Part shown: piece after piece, positions 11,650 through 23,465 of the stretch | How the letters are laid out: each line of letters starts with the position of its first letter | Position numbering within the stretch: the stretch's first letter is position 1 | Origin: Anastrepha obliqua | Taxonomy: Eukaryota > Arthropoda > Insecta > Diptera > Tephritidae | Length of the DNA stretch: 64,000 nucleotides | NCBI RefSeq assembly: GCF_027943255.1 | Contig: NC_072894.1 | Location: 58,655,601 to 58,719,600, forward strand | Direction: 5' to 3' | Notes under the pieces: model-generated | What the model was told of the DNA's origin: nothing | Seen by the model: only the letters and a program-made list of their open reading frames with translations | The model's database searches: none | Program-made: the position numbers and the translations under genes

Positions 11650-11936
11650 GTACATGACTACCATTCGAATCTCTGTGCATGCAATATCAATTTATTCAAA
11701 TGATGACAAAGTTTTTTTCTAATATCAATCGCCCCCCAGGAGACAATGACAAACCTGACAATGAATTTCTGAAAATATTTTTTCCATGCAAAAGCTGGTT
11801 TTAAAAAACCATCTGCCGTTCGGAGTCGGCTTAAAAATGCAGATCATTCAATTTGTGGAGCAACAGCAAAACGCCTGCCACAAATAGGAGAAAGAGCTCG
11901 ACCAAACACCCGAAACGGGTGTGTGTACCAATTATA
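11650..11936 (+). repeat. tRNA-derived SINE, degraded copy
   Basis: The head is shortened (GACTACCATTCGAATCTCTG). The body follows in order: TTTTTTTCTAATATCAATCGCCCC, CATGCAAAAGCTGG, ATCTGCCGTTCGGAGTCGGC, CAATTTGTGGAGCAAC, GCCACAAATAGGAG, GAGCTCGACCAAACACCCG. It ends GTGTACCAATTATAAAGG. It is an older copy, with many substitutions relative to the one at 9830-10146. Confidence 0.88.
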
Positions 11937-13407
11937 AAGGATATCGGACTTAGAGGTATCGGATTTTAAATTAAGATAAAACAACGAAAATTCAAATTGA
12001 TTGGGCAATCTGTGTTATTCTTGTATAGCACGATTCATGACATTTATTTTTTAAAGATAATCCGTTTCAAATATTGGCCGGAACTGCGCCGTAATTCGGC
12101 CATCCCTAAATACCAATATAAGTGGCTTGCTGCAGCACTTCGGTCGGTATCTCGTACATAACTTTTCTTCAATCTTCCCCTATTGGAAAACGTACTTCCA
12201 ATCTGATCACCCTTTACTCATATTATATATATATATATATAATATAAGATATTTAATATATACATATGTATGCTTCCTTACCGCTAATCAAAATAGTCAC
12301 GGAGGATTTGAAGACGCAGTTTTTAAAACTCTCTAAAAAATTTTATCCGAAACAAAAAGTTTTAAATGCTGTAGTGCCTGGTTACTTGCGCATAAGTATC
12401 CTTTGTATCTATGTGTGTAAACCAAATTTCCATATATATTGAAAATAAAGTTAATATTTGCTAGCACATTATTATTGAATGGGGTACATTATTGTCATAG
12501 TTCTATATACCTTCAAAATTTTACTGTGGATCCGCCTCTGAGTACGGAATGTATTAATACGTACGTAAGTAAATAATTGCGAGGTGGGACCATATAATAC
12601 ATATATGCACTGTGTTTAAATTAAGGTATTTTTGCTCTTGATTTGAACGAAAACTGTGTAGAGCCTACAGCATAGAAGGCAACGATTACTGCATTTTCAT
12701 CGCTGAAATCAGGTGAATTAGCAGGTAATGAATTCAAGCATGAATTGCGAGCCAATGGGGAAAAGGGTGGTGAATACGAGCTGTTAAATAACTAAAAGAT
12801 GAGAGCAGAAAGAAATACACGCCAGCTAGGCAAAATAAAAAACTACACAAACGAAATACAATACGTACATAAAAGGTCTATGTATGATATTTCGTTTGAT
12901 TTTTCCAGCTGTCCATTTTTTCTATTGTCCACTTATTAGCAATTCAATTTTGTATGGCAACTGTGTGTTTTAGCAACGAATGTTGATGGTATGCAGAGGA
13001 AAACTGTTTAAAAATCATTTAAGCTATTGTGTTATTGTCTGAAAATGAAACTATTTGCATTCTATTTTTATTTCCGTTGCTATAAGCGAAATACAACATC
13101 AGTCAAAAGAAAATAAAAAAGTATAATATTTGATAATTAAAAAAATATTTAAATTGCAATTAATTAAATATCAAAAATAATCCTTAGGCACTATTTGTCC
13201 AAAGCTGGCGCAATAGCAACTAATAATAATAGTAAATAGTAAAATACGAGTAATAATAAAGAGTTTTATTTCACATAAAAATGTCCTAGTGAATTTACCA
13301 AAATTTTGCTTGTGAATTCAGCTCTCTGAAATGCAAAAAAACTATCTAATATGCATTTCGAAAACAATACCATCCATGAATTCATGCCTGATTGGTTTTT
13401 CTAAGAA
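11937..13407. other. No recognised gene; (AT)n at 12227-12243
   Basis: About 1.5 kb of AT-rich DNA with a short (AT)n tract. No coding signature. The 69-codon ORF at 12127 looks random. Confidence 0.5.
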
Positions 13408-13409
13408 TA

Positions 13410-13968
13410 ACCCTATGATCGGAAAGTTGGGGGAATGTTTAAATAAAACAAAACAGAGTTAAATTTCAGGCAAATTTATTTATATCCTTCAAAATATGAC
13501 CCGTCTGAAGCAACACACATGTGCCAACGTTTAATCCAGTCCTCCATGCACCCCTGGTAGGCCAATGAAGGGATGGCCTTCAGCTCCTTCGTCGCATTCT
13601 ATTTGATCTACTCTATCGATTGAAATCTCCTTCCACGAAGTGGTAACTTCAACTTGGGGCACAAAAAGAAGTCGCACGTGCCCATATCATATAAATACGG
13701 TGCTTGCACGATGGTATTCACTTGGTGTTTGGTAAAATAATCCAGCACAATTTGGGCTCGTTGCGATGGCGCTTTATCATCATGCAAAATCCAAGAATTG
13801 TTTGCCCACATTTCCGGCCGGCCAGGCAGACACTAGTGATCCGATGGCACAAAAAAGTGAGATATGTGTGTCTTACAGTCCTACCAACATAGGAAAAAAA
13901 TATGGAGCGGTTCCCACGTGCGCTGTTCATTTAAATTAAACATTCCCGGTACTTTCTGATCATAGGGT
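13410..13968 (-). mobile_element. Internally deleted mariner
   Basis: The terminal inverted repeats match over 18 bp with one difference: ACCCTATGATCGGAAAGT at 13410-13427 and the complement of ACTTTCTGATCATAGGGT at 13951-13968. The left repeat is preceded by TA. Between them, on the minus strand, lies only the last third of a mariner transposase: the second Asp in ILHDDKAPSQRAQIV, the third in a changed YLYDMGTCDFFLCPKLK context, then KLPLRGRRFQSIE and a C-terminal tail read in another frame. The N-terminal HTH and first Asp are deleted, leaving a 559-bp MITE-like derivative. It is non-autonomous but keeps both ends, so it could in principle be mobilised in trans. Confidence 0.85.
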
Positions 13969-13969
13969 A

Positions 13970-15179
13970 TGCCTAAGGGCATTTTCTGTTGAATCCATTA
14001 ACAAAGTAAGGCGCAGAGTAAGTGCTGGTACCAAGCAACGAGCCAATGATTTGCTCCATGATGCAGTGCAGATACGTACTGACGGAGACGACTACATTAC
14101 AAGTATGTACATATAATATGTGTAGGGAAGGCAGGCATTTGGTTAAATGGCCTAAAAATCCATACTAAACGAACAAAAAACAGCGGAAAAAACACTATTT
14201 TTGGGAATTTGTTTCTTAAATATGGATTGAGAAAATTTAATAAACCTTTTGTACATTATTAAGCATATTTTTAACTAATGTAACTTTTCATGCGGAAATA
14301 CTTAAAAATAAGCCGGTGACAGGCCATGTCCGGGAACGTCTTGAATAAAAAACATTTTGCAGTGATCACTGTATATCGGTCGGAAATTATCTGAGACCGA
14401 AACCAATTCAAATTTAGTCAAAGTATCATTAAATCTTCCCCCACCGTTGTCCGCTTATTTTTTTCTTCATTTAAAAATGTTTGGCGGCAGTCTAAAGTGA
14501 AAACTTCTATTTTCAACAAAAATTTCCGCCATTATGTGGGCGGGAAACTCCCTTCATGTCAAAAAAAATAAGCTAAACGTTTGGGGGATGCATTTTATAT
14601 GAAGAAAATGTGTGCCAAGTTTGAAATGAATCGGTCAAATAGTTTTTAAATGGCAGTGGTCACCGACTTTCAAAAAGTAACTTTGAGAAAAACGCGTTTA
14701 AAAATTTGAGAGCTAAAAAAGTGAAGAAATTTTTTTCTTTTTTGCCTACACAGAATCATCGATTCCGGCTCCATAAAGTAGACTTCCTGCAGCAGCTTCG
14801 ATGTCTTCAGCCTCTTTTTTCTCCAGTCTTCGTTTGATCCTGATTTCTTTGCTCTCCTGAACAGCTTGGATCTCAGCCCTGACCTGAACAATAGAAACGA
14901 ATAAACTGTATACCTACTTGTCAGCCGCGCTGCCTTCCCGAACGCTCGCACCTGTCAGCGCACCTGTAATTGGACAATAATTCCAAAAGTTTTGCTCAGA
15001 TGGGTTTAAAGTTTTGGGAGTATATTCTTGAAATGTTAAACGATAAGATAAAACAAAAAAAAATCGATTTTTTGAAAGTGCAAACCTTAACTAATTCACC
15101 TAAAGTACTAGCACTCTTCAACTTCACTGGTATCCGAAGCATTGTATTTCGTAATTTCGAGCTCCAACGAAAAAATATA
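13970..15179. other. No recognised gene
   Basis: AT-rich. The motif TTGAGAAAAACGCGTTTAAA at about 14682-14701 recurs almost exactly inside the TTAA MITE near 42253-42272, so part of this region may be an old relative of that element; no ends were found here. The ORFs at 14670-14951 (minus) and 14970-15206 (plus) are unassigned. Confidence 0.4.
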
Positions 15180-15480
15180 AATACATTTACAAGGCTTTTT
15201 AGCTGATCAAAAAACCAGGAGCCAAGTCAATCACATTGTGATAGGCTAAAGCATTATATTTGGAGTTCTCCGTAATATATGTATGCATCACAAATAAAAC
15301 CAGTTCGGATCCATATCTTGTGTAGTCTACCGGCTTGTCCCAATAATGAACTTCGCAACGTTACGTTAATTTTCAGCGACGAAAAATACGGTCCAATCAC
15401 ACCTCTGGCATAAAATTCATCCGTAGGACATGCCACTTTTTACGAATACATTGCGTCGCCATTCGATTTTGTTACTGTGC
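15180..15480 (-). pseudogene. Possible piggyBac-like transposase remnant
   Basis: In mixed minus-strand frames there are short stretches that resemble the middle of a piggyBac-type DDE domain (WDKPVDYTRYGSELVLFV, then HNVIDLAPGFL, compared with the KPxKYGxK..D and VVxDLxxPxLxxG segments of the family). None of the catalytic Asp motifs is clear and there is no long frame. I offer this as a weak assignment. It could equally be a chance match or a fragment of another DDE family. Confidence 0.25.
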
Positions 15481-15705
15481 AATAACACACGTTTGGCTTA
15501 CTAACATAAAATTAAAAATGAGTTTCATCACTTCTCGGCCTAGTTTGACCTTAGATTGGAATAATTACTCAAGAGAACGCACACTTGGACGAAAACCGAA
15601 TTTGTCATTTATTATGCAAACATTACACAAAATGTACAGCGTTCGGGGTCTAAAGGGTTCCCAATTCCTGAGAACGGTGTGGAATTGAATAATTAAAATA
15701 AGGAA

Positions 15706-15995
15706 ATAATTGGAGCGTACACTTCTGTTAGGTGTTTGGCCTAGCTTCTCCTCCTATTTGTGGTGTGCGTCTTGATGTCTTGATGTTGTTCCACAAATGG
15801 AGGGACCTATAGTTTTAAGCTGACTCCGATAGGCAGATATTTTTCATGAGAAGCTTTTTCTGGCAGAAATACCCTCGAAGGTTTGCTCAGCCTGCCTAAG
15901 GGCGACCACTATTAGAAAACACTTATTCTTTATTTTGGTGTTTCAAGCAAGGAGGTTCGAGCCTACGTACTCCGAATGGAATTCAATTAGGCTGA
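15706..15995 (-). repeat. tRNA-derived SINE, nearly complete
   Basis: On the plus strand it reads ATAATTGGAGCGTACACTTC, then CTCCTCCTATTTGTGGTGTG, GGAGGGACCTATAG, AGCTGACTCCGATAGGCAG, CTTTTTCTGGCAGAAATA, the CTATTAGAAAACAC block and GGTTCGAGCC. The tRNA-like head is cut off just after the B box. It contains a small internal duplication (GTCTTGATGTCTTGATG). Minus orientation. Confidence 0.9.
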
Positions 15996-16082
15996 TTTAA
16001 AACCGACGCATTTGTATGACTAGAAAACTTTAAGCAGTCAATCATGCACAGCCATTTATTTGCCAGAAGTTCTCGTTGAATT

Positions 16083-16400
16083 AAGGAAAATCAGCCGCCG
16101 AAGATGAGTGCGGGTTCTCACGGCTCTCGGCTCACACATGAGAGTTTTTGAGCACTCATAATACCAAATTAATGGACCATCCTTCTTACAGTCCAGATTT
16201 GGCATTTAATGGTTTCTTTTTTTTTTTGAACATCAATCAATAAAATACGAGGACAATATTTTTCAATGCTTGAAAAAGCTGCTGAAATCTTTAAACAGCT
16301 CGTTTTCGAATTATCCTCTTCTGAGTGACAAAATTGCTTTGAAAATCGGTTCAAGCGAATGCGAAAGTGTATTGATCTTCATGGAGAATATTTAAAAAAC
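16083..16400 (+). pseudogene. Mariner transposase C-terminal fragment
   Basis: The translation near 16170-16390 in shifting frames gives MDHPSYSPDLAFNGFFFFLNI, that is YSPDLAPNDFF with the third catalytic Asp changed to Gly, followed by pieces equivalent to the family's C-terminus (KSVQANAKVY and the ending near 16398). The stretch just upstream (SAGSHGSRLTHESF) is a decayed form of the second-Asp segment. Frameshifts and stops make it inert. No inverted-repeat end was found on either side. Confidence 0.6.
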
Positions 16401-18509
16401 AATAACGCCATTTTCATTATAATTTTACTGTGTTTTCGTTATTGGCCTTAAAATATAAAATATATAAAATGTATATACATCTATTAGTAGACCTATCATT
16501 TCATATAACATTGCGTTGTTTATAGATCTAGAATTTATTAGTTTCATTATTTAGAAAAGTGTGATTTTACTGCCTATGAACTACTATGCCAATTCTCGGA
16601 GTTTTGATGAGTTCAAATATGCCTGATTATGTAACATCGAATTCGAATGGAATTACTTGATGGGCGTCAGGTTATATTTATGCAGCTAGTTGTGGGTTTG
16701 GCATACTTGCAATGCACTCCTCTGCTGTGCACAGCCGACAAGTGGTGGCCGTGTAATTACTGTGCAGTGGTTTGTAAAATGAAATTGACGCAATTGGCAC
16801 AATGTGCCCGTTACATGAAACTGACCGACATACCCGATAGGGTGTAGAGCATAGCGTAGTGGAATCCATTGTTTTGGTGCGTTTACTGAAAGGATGCTTC
16901 GTAGGCATATCTACATATAATTATTGCTTTGGCAGGGGTGGTGCTGTTGGAGCGCATGGTCGGCCTGTCCGGGTTCTAAGTCATGTCACATACGATTGAT
17001 GCGCTAAAAAGTTGCAAATGTCAATTTACAAAACTTATGACAATAGCTCTCTACATACATATATCACTCTGTAGGAATGTGTGGAAGCATGCGGATACGT
17101 GTGTGCGTGTGTATATGTATTGCGGAAATGTACCGGTAATGTGAAGTGACATTTTATATGCAAAGGATCATCACTGCAGTCTAACGAGTGGCCTTTGCAG
17201 CAGGTCATTTTATTGCCGATGGAAGTCCGATGTGACAGCAGTCAGTCTACCATAGCCGCTTGTGGAATTACTGCGAAAAATGATATGCAGTAAATATAAT
17301 TGGAAAATATTGCATCGTACGCTTCAACTCACCGAAGCAAGTGATACAGTTAAAACGACGTACGCTCCCGCAGGCACTTTCATGCCGAAGCGAATGCCTA
17401 CACACATACATAAATACGATTTCGACTGACAATAGCGCTATGTATACAGGGTGGACCAACTAATGTTTAAAAGACGAACTGCCGATTGTTTTAATGTGTT
17501 AACCAAAATATATTTGTATTAGAATTCAAATTTAGTTTAATATCCACGGTATACGAAATGCGACAATTTGCACTAGAATAAAGTTGAGAGATATTAAAAA
17601 TTTACTTGGAAAATGGTGAATCACCTTACGTTCGGAATTCGGTAGAAGAGAAGCCCCTTCCATGTAATGTGTGCATTAATTAGCGAAAATGGTTCCTTAA
17701 ACTGGATCTCTATTAAGACTGCAACATAGGCATAAATGATTTACGACAACAGAAAATAATTAAACCGTCGAGTTTTGTAGTCCGATGTTTTTTTTTAAAT
17801 ATATGTTTTGCCTTGATGTTGAGTTCGATGCTTACTATATTTAAGGAAACACGTAGTTTAATCATTTTTAATAAAGTCTATTTTGGTTCATATTTCTTAT
17901 GACTGTAGTTCTTTAATTGTGAATTAGTAAATCTAAATAATAGGCGCCTCCTTTTTGCCAAGCGTTAGCAAGTTGTGAATAGATGAAGCAACTGGTCTAA
18001 ATAAAAATATCTTGACAGCGCTGGAATAGAGCTGCCTAAAATAACATTTGCTTCTAAAATAATGAGTTATACTAGTTTGAGGAGGTATAACCATTCTCGT
18101 TAGCGACGAATCTTCTTTGATACCTGGATTGTTGCTTTCACATGCAAATTTTTCGTCAAGTCAGGTGAGCAGAGAGATAGCGAGCAGACAATTGAATCGG
18201 TTATAAAACTGCATTTCCGAATTGTTTGTAAAATCATGAATACGAAATTTGTAATTTGGTTACCATTTTTTAAATTTTTTTTTTTATACTTTTGCAAAAG
18301 GTTAAAACTTTGGTTTATATGGAAAAGCGTGCGACTCTTTATACCATTAATAAGAGACATTTAATCCTCCATAAAGATACCATTGGTGCTAAAAAAAGTT
18401 TTAATTACTCTTCTCCCGAAAAAGCGCAATTTATCCGAGTGAAAAAATTAGAGAAGGATAACTTTGCCCAGCTTGATAAGCACTACTATAGCTCACATAA
18501 TTAAAACAG
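16401..18509. other. No recognised gene
   Basis: About 2.1 kb, AT-rich, with TATG-type simple sequence near 17055-17125. One transposon-end-like motif at 17453 is listed separately. The 70-codon ORF at 18292-18504 is lysine-rich and unassigned. Confidence 0.45.
17453..17525. repeat. Possible solo end of a Tc1-mariner-type element
   Basis: TA followed by CAGGGTGGACCAACTAATG resembles the outward end at about 27893, whose complement reads ACAGGGTGGGCCAAATAAG. Both also contain GTTAACCAAAATA or its near equivalent some 50 bp inside. No opposite end is visible here. Confidence 0.3.
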
Positions 18510-18840
18510 ACTATCGCTGTCTGCCAACGTAAAATCGGTGGTGCTGAATGGTTGTGAGACATGAAACCTGAACTCGTGCGACTTGCCAACGTTACACACC
18601 TCTTTGAACCGCTCTCTACGCAAAATCATGCGGCTATTCTGACCGAACCCATAAGTAACCTGGACCTATGAGTTATTACTAAGTAAATATCTATTCTGCT
18701 TGAAGTACGACGTCGCAAATGAGAGGCGATCGGCCATACACTGCGTAATCCCCTGGACAACACCACAAGACTTTCGTTGGATTGGAATCCCCATGAGACT
18801 CCCAGATGCGGGAGACCAGCCAACACCTGGAGGTGACATA
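18510..18840 (+). pseudogene. Non-LTR reverse transcriptase C-terminal remnant
   Basis: Frames read VVLNGCET, then SLNRSLRKIMRLF, then RRSAIHCV..WTTPQDF and GIPMRLPDAGDQPTP. Together they resemble the thumb/post-RT region of non-LTR elements (VLLYGCETW..LQ.F..R.LR.I...W......RRRRWRWIGHTLR), which is also present in the RTE element here (LTYGAEAW, RLRWLGHVVR) but is clearly a different family. No catalytic motif remains. It is a short dead fragment. Confidence 0.5.
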
Positions 18841-18974
18841 TGGATATAGCGGCGCAGAAAGTAGACAGTTTATGAAACAAATTCAATTTCTAGCTTCAAA
18901 TGAATCAAATTATAAACTGGTTGTTCCACCTCAGAACCACGGGAAGATATATTATATTGACATATGTATTGGGT

Positions 18975-19275
18975 ATTGGAATAAGTTTCCGTCCTTGCTT
19001 AGGCAAAGTTACGAATTATTTAAACAATTAAATAATACTTGATATTATGAGAAGTATGTGCCATTGGAAGCTGCAACTTTTCTCCATCTTTCAGGCAGAA
19101 TACGGATTCCTCTGACGAAAAACTCAAATTCCTTTGACTTAATCCATTCATTGAGCCAGTTTGCGATGCCCTTGTAAGAAGTGAACCGCTCTCCAATAAT
19201 GGCTGACTGCATTGATTAGAACAGATGTAATCCGAAGGTGCAACGTCTGGGGAATACAGTGGGTTGTGCAAGATA
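18975..19275 (-). pseudogene. Mariner transposase 3' fragment with one end
   Basis: On the minus strand the translation from 19271 reads HNPLYSPDVAPSDYI, carrying the third catalytic Asp of a DD34D mariner, and after a frameshift it keeps family-like C-terminal text (the frame giving GSMNGLSQRNLSFSSEESVF is shifted). The plus-strand left edge, TTGGAATAAGTTTCCGTCC from about 18976, preceded by TA, looks like the terminal inverted repeat. Everything upstream of the third Asp is missing, so only the 3' quarter is here. Confidence 0.65.
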
Positions 19276-19907
19276 TTATAAGAGCTCTTTTGTTACAAAA
19301 AAATCAAAAAAAAAAATTAAATAAATTATCTCATATTTTATAATCGTTTTTTCTTTTGTAAATTAAATTAATTGCTATGTTTTGTTAAGTTTTGTTTTCA
19401 AAGTAGAGTTGAAAGTTTTAAAATAAAATACTATTTTCTCCCTACTTTATATTAGAGATAACTTCAGAGAGTTCACATTGTGCATATTAATTAGCATTTC
19501 TGATTCATAAAAATTTTTGTCAGTTGATGGTTGAAACTTCAATGCCTACGTTAAGTGTGAAACGATTTTTTCAGCAAAGCAAATTATTTATCTTATATAA
19601 ATATATGTATTTCATAAAAACAAACAAACTCAATTCCGAAAACATGAAATTTTAGTTGTCGAACGAAGTCGCACAGTTTTGCTGCTAAACTTCAGAACAG
19701 TACTGGAAATCTCCAGTGTTAGGTATGTATTTACTTAAATTCATACGAACTCGCACGCAGCCTTAAAGCTGCTTCAAATTTCGAACATTCGGTCGGCCAC
19801 CCTCTACATTCATATGAATATGTGCATATGTATGACGGCGACTGTGTCCACATACTTTGCTTACGCACATACGCGCGCATTCGATTCATTGGTTAGCAAG
19901 AGGCCAT
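19276..19907. other. No recognised gene
   Basis: AT-rich left flank of the second piggyBac element, with CATATG-type simple sequence near 19805-19835. Nothing else seen. Confidence 0.5.
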
Positions 19908-19911
19908 TTAA

Positions 19912-22344
19912 CCTTAAAGCACACAAGTGAGCCTCTGAGGCTCAAATCTATATCATGACTGCAGTTTCTTCATGGCTTTTAAAAAAAAGTCTTTCATCTT
20001 TTTGGTATTCTTCAATATAAGTTCCTTAATTAATTTAGTGTTATTAGTTTTCAAAATATAAATATATTTAATCTCAAAAAAAATTTTTAATATAAATGTT
20101 ACACATTTACACATATGTGCCTAATGAGCTCCTTCATATTTTTGGGTTATTGTTATGCTATTTCAATTGCAAAAATTTATGTCAATGCAAATTTGGTTCG
20201 AATAAAAAAGAATACGTTGATTGTGTCAGTAACTTGTGTAATAATATAAAAAAAAAATTCATAACGGTTGATATAACTACCGTCTGTTTTGATAATCTCT
20301 AACGGAATATTGATCGTTGTATAGACATTGTTTATGTACGTTCGAAAATTTTTGTATTTATTTTCAATAATTGCTGAGTGGTACAACGTTCGTCATTTCG
20401 TTTGGATTATCTTGGTAAGTACAAAATTCATAATTCCGAGATTCTCATATCGAAAATAATTCAAAAAAACATATTTTTTTATAGAAAATGGCGAAAACTA
20501 AACTTAGTGATACACAAATTGCACAGGCTTTAGAAAACTCTGTTGAAGAAGAAGAAGAGTTCGTTCTTCCTGATTTTTCTTCTGATTCGGAATCAGAATA
20601 TGTTTTTTCTGCTTCGGAAATTGAAGATGAGTTTTCAGACGATGGCGCTGAAAATATTGAGGACGCAACAGAAAATATGGCAATTTACAAAGGAAAAGAT
20701 GGAACTATATGGTCGAAAAGTCCCCCACCAACCTCGAAAATTCGATCTTCCCACAAAATAAAAGGCAAAGTTGATAAGGTTTTATTGCCTCCAGGGAAAA
20801 CTTTGGAAAATATACTTGATTGCTTCAGACTGTTCATTTCCAATGAAGTTTGTGCACAAATAATCCAATACACTAATCAAGAAGCGGAAAGGGTATATGC
20901 TAATCAGTCGATAAAATGGAAAGCACTAGACAATGATGAGTTATTATCTTTCTTCGGACTTCTTATGACAGCAGGACATATGAAATCAAACAATCAAAAT
21001 TACCGTTTATTTTGGGATCGGCTTTATGGAATAACAATTTTCAAAGCAAGTATGTCAAGTCGCAGATTTGAGGAATTATTTCGTTTTATACGTTTCGATG
21101 ACAAATTGACCAGATCCTCACAACGACTAGGGGATAAGTTGGCCCCTATTCGAAATATTTGGGATATGGTTAATCACAATTTAGGTAAATATTATATGCT
21201 AAGTGAATATTTAGTTGTCGATGAACAACTCATGCCATGTCGAAGCCGCTGTTGCTTTATTCAGTATCTTCCTTCTAAGCCTGACAAATACGGCATAAAA
21301 ATTTGGTGGCTGTGTGACAGCAAAAACGCATATCCTCTTCGAGGAATTCCTTATACAGGAAAAGAAGGAAATACGAGAAGTGTTGGCCTTGCTAAAAATG
21401 TCGTTGAACGACTTTGTGAACCCTATTACGGGACAAACCGAAATATAACAATGGATAACTATTTCACAAGTAAAGAATTAGCAGGAAACCTTCTTGGTAA
21501 AGGACTCACTATCGTTGGAACTTTGAGAAAAAATAAGGCTTGCATCCCGCCTGAATTTTTGCTCAACAGAAAAAGAGCAGTTTCATCTACAATATTTGGC
21601 TTTCAGAAAAATATATATTAACTATTGCTTCACATGTTCCAAAAGTCGGCAAGGCAGTTATTTTTTTGTCAACAATGCATCACACATGCAATATTTTGAA
21701 AAACGGTGAAAAAAATATTTCAGAAATAAATATGTTTTATAATGAAACCAAGGGTGGTGTTGATACATTCGACCAACTTGTACATGAATACATGACAAAA
21801 CGCAAAACGAACCGTTGGCCTCTTGCATTTTTTATGAATATGTTGGATGCAGCAAACAAAATTCTTCAGCGGAAAGTCTAACCGTCGACACCTTTTTCTC
21901 AGAGAACTTTGTGAGCAGTTAGTGGAACCTATGATATTGAAAAGGCAGAAAAAACCACACATGAGAATGGAGACACAAAGCGCAATTTCAGATATTTTGC
22001 AAATTCGCAACGATGTATTGCCTGTAAGTAGCAATGACAACAATAATAAAAGAAAACGTTGCTATATTTGCCCTTCAAAAAAAGCAAGAATGCAAAAGCA
22101 ATGTTGTAAAATTTGTAACAAAAACGTCTGTAATGAGCATTCTCAAACAACCAAAATTTCGAAAACAATAAGTGAATTAAATATGTAATGAATAAAAATT
22201 TGTCAATTTATGTTTTTTTTTTCATGAAATAAAGATTTGAGTTATAAAAATACCATTTCATCAATATATTTACTTTTTCTTATATATGAGCCTCAGAGGC
22301 TCATTTGTGTGAATTTGTCATTTTTCAAATTGTGTGCTTTAGGG
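19912..22344 (+). mobile_element. piggyBac-family transposon, family 2, full length
   Basis: 2433 bp between TTAA copies at 19908-19911 and 22345-22348. The terminal inverted repeats are CCTTAAAGCACACA (left) and the complement of TGTGTGCTTTAGGG (right), 13 of 14 matching. A 15-bp palindrome lies inside each end: GAGCCTCTGAGGCTC at 19929-19943, 3 bp from the left repeat, and GAGCCTCAGAGGCTC at 22288-22302, 28 bp from the right repeat. This asymmetric spacing is the layout known for canonical piggyBac. One transposase gene fills the body. Confidence 0.96.
20488..22188 (+). pseudogene. piggyBac transposase, two frameshifts
   Basis: ATG 20488 opens a 377-codon frame: an acidic N-terminus (EEEEEFVLPDFSSDSESEYVF is cut here for length), then a DDE domain with the first catalytic Asp at residue 245 (LVVDEQLMP) and the second at 323 (TMDNYFTS). 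A frameshift at about 21602-21625 ends it early as KNIY. The next frame carries the third Asp (GGVDTFDQL, codon 21762-21764) and the conserved RWPLAFFMNMLDAA. A second shift at about 21850-21885 leads into the last frame, which holds the Cys-rich C-terminal zinc-binding domain (CYICPSKKARMQKQCCKICNKNVC, positions about 22060-22135) and stops at 22188. All three catalytic Asp codons are intact, so loss of function comes from the two indels only. This points to fairly recent inactivation. Confidence 0.95.
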
Positions 22345-22624
22345 TTAAAAACGTAATGAAGTTACACAAATTCCACTAGCGGCAGAAATAAAACTCAACC
22401 GCTATTATTTACGAAACATTGCATACACAGCCACATCCATGTAAATAAGTAGATACACAGAGTCTTGTGCAAAAAGTTAATAAATTTTACCACTTGACTA
22501 GTAGGTGCAGTAAAATACAAATGAAACTCAGAAAAATCCAACTGTATTTCAGAAAAACTCAATTATATTTTTACTGTAAACTTTTGAATATACTAGTTTT
22601 ATGATGATAGAATACTCATATTGG

Positions 22625-22990
22625 TAGGTGAAATAGTTCAAGTGCCGGTCTGGCACTCCTCAAGTAGCAGTAGAGCGCCATTTTGATACCATTATGATAC
22701 CTCCAACAGGCAGATATCTGCAGCCAGCCAGAGCTGTTGATTTAATGGAGGAGATTGATTGGATTTAGGTTAGCGCACTGCTCCAGGCTGTCGAAGAAAG
22801 TCGTTTAGCTGCCAAACCCGGACATTTACAGAGAAAATGCTACGAGTTTAGAAATTGAACGGCGAGGAGTCCAAAGGACTTTCTGAGTGCTTCGTATATC
22901 GCATTGGGGCCAAAGGGTTTTCGAAATAGCACCTCAAGAAATGGATCCCCATCTTTTCTGCGTTTTCCTGAGAAATAGGAGGTCTCTGAG
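22625..22990 (-). pseudogene. Non-LTR retrotransposon 3' end, second copy
   Basis: This closely follows 2758-3190 throughout (shared GGTAGGTGAAAT, CATTATGATACCTCCAACA, TTTCTGCGTTTTCCTGAGAAAT). It is the 3' UTR and zinc-knuckle tail of the same non-LTR family, minus strand, with a deletion relative to the first copy near 22795. Its frame is broken, so it encodes nothing. It serves to fix the 3' end of the family at TTTCACCTAC. Confidence 0.8.
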
Positions 22991-23465
22991 GAGAATACTC
23001 ATATAGTAGATGCAGTTTCTATCGTTTGCTGTATTATTTCTTCCATGTATTGCAGTGGCATTTCAATCACATTGGGTCGGCCCTTGGATGGAACGCCCAT
23101 ATTCGTTTTTTTCAGGGTTCCGAATAGCTGATTTTGGTCCCAAACACAAAAGGGTGGGGGAACCCCTACTACCAACCACTTGCTCAAGTCCGGCATAGTG
23201 TAGAGCATTGTTGCCCAACTGTCCAACACTAAATCGGAATGTATGTTGCCCATGGTGGTACATTTCTCCAAAACCCACTCACGCAGTTCCCTCTATATTT
23301 ACTATTTCTTTAAAACTTTTCGGAAATACATTTGAGTTTTTCTAAAATACTATACTCGTACATTTGGATATTTCAATTTACATTTGGCCTTTTCTGTAGT
23401 GCCTTTGTACTTTACTGAAATATTTTTGGAAACATGTAGGATACAGTTTTAGACACAACCAGAAG
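22991..23465. other. No recognised gene
   Basis: Two overlapping minus-strand ORFs (22999-23271, 23063-23278) are relatively GC-rich for the region but match no family I know. They may be part of an unrecognised element. Confidence 0.4.

Noticed and set aside
12127..12336. 69-codon ORF over an (AT)n tract
   Set aside because: Tyr/Ile-rich translation of simple sequence; no similarity.
18292..18504. 70-codon lysine-rich ORF
   Set aside because: Length is within chance for this base composition, with no motif and no regulatory signal nearby.
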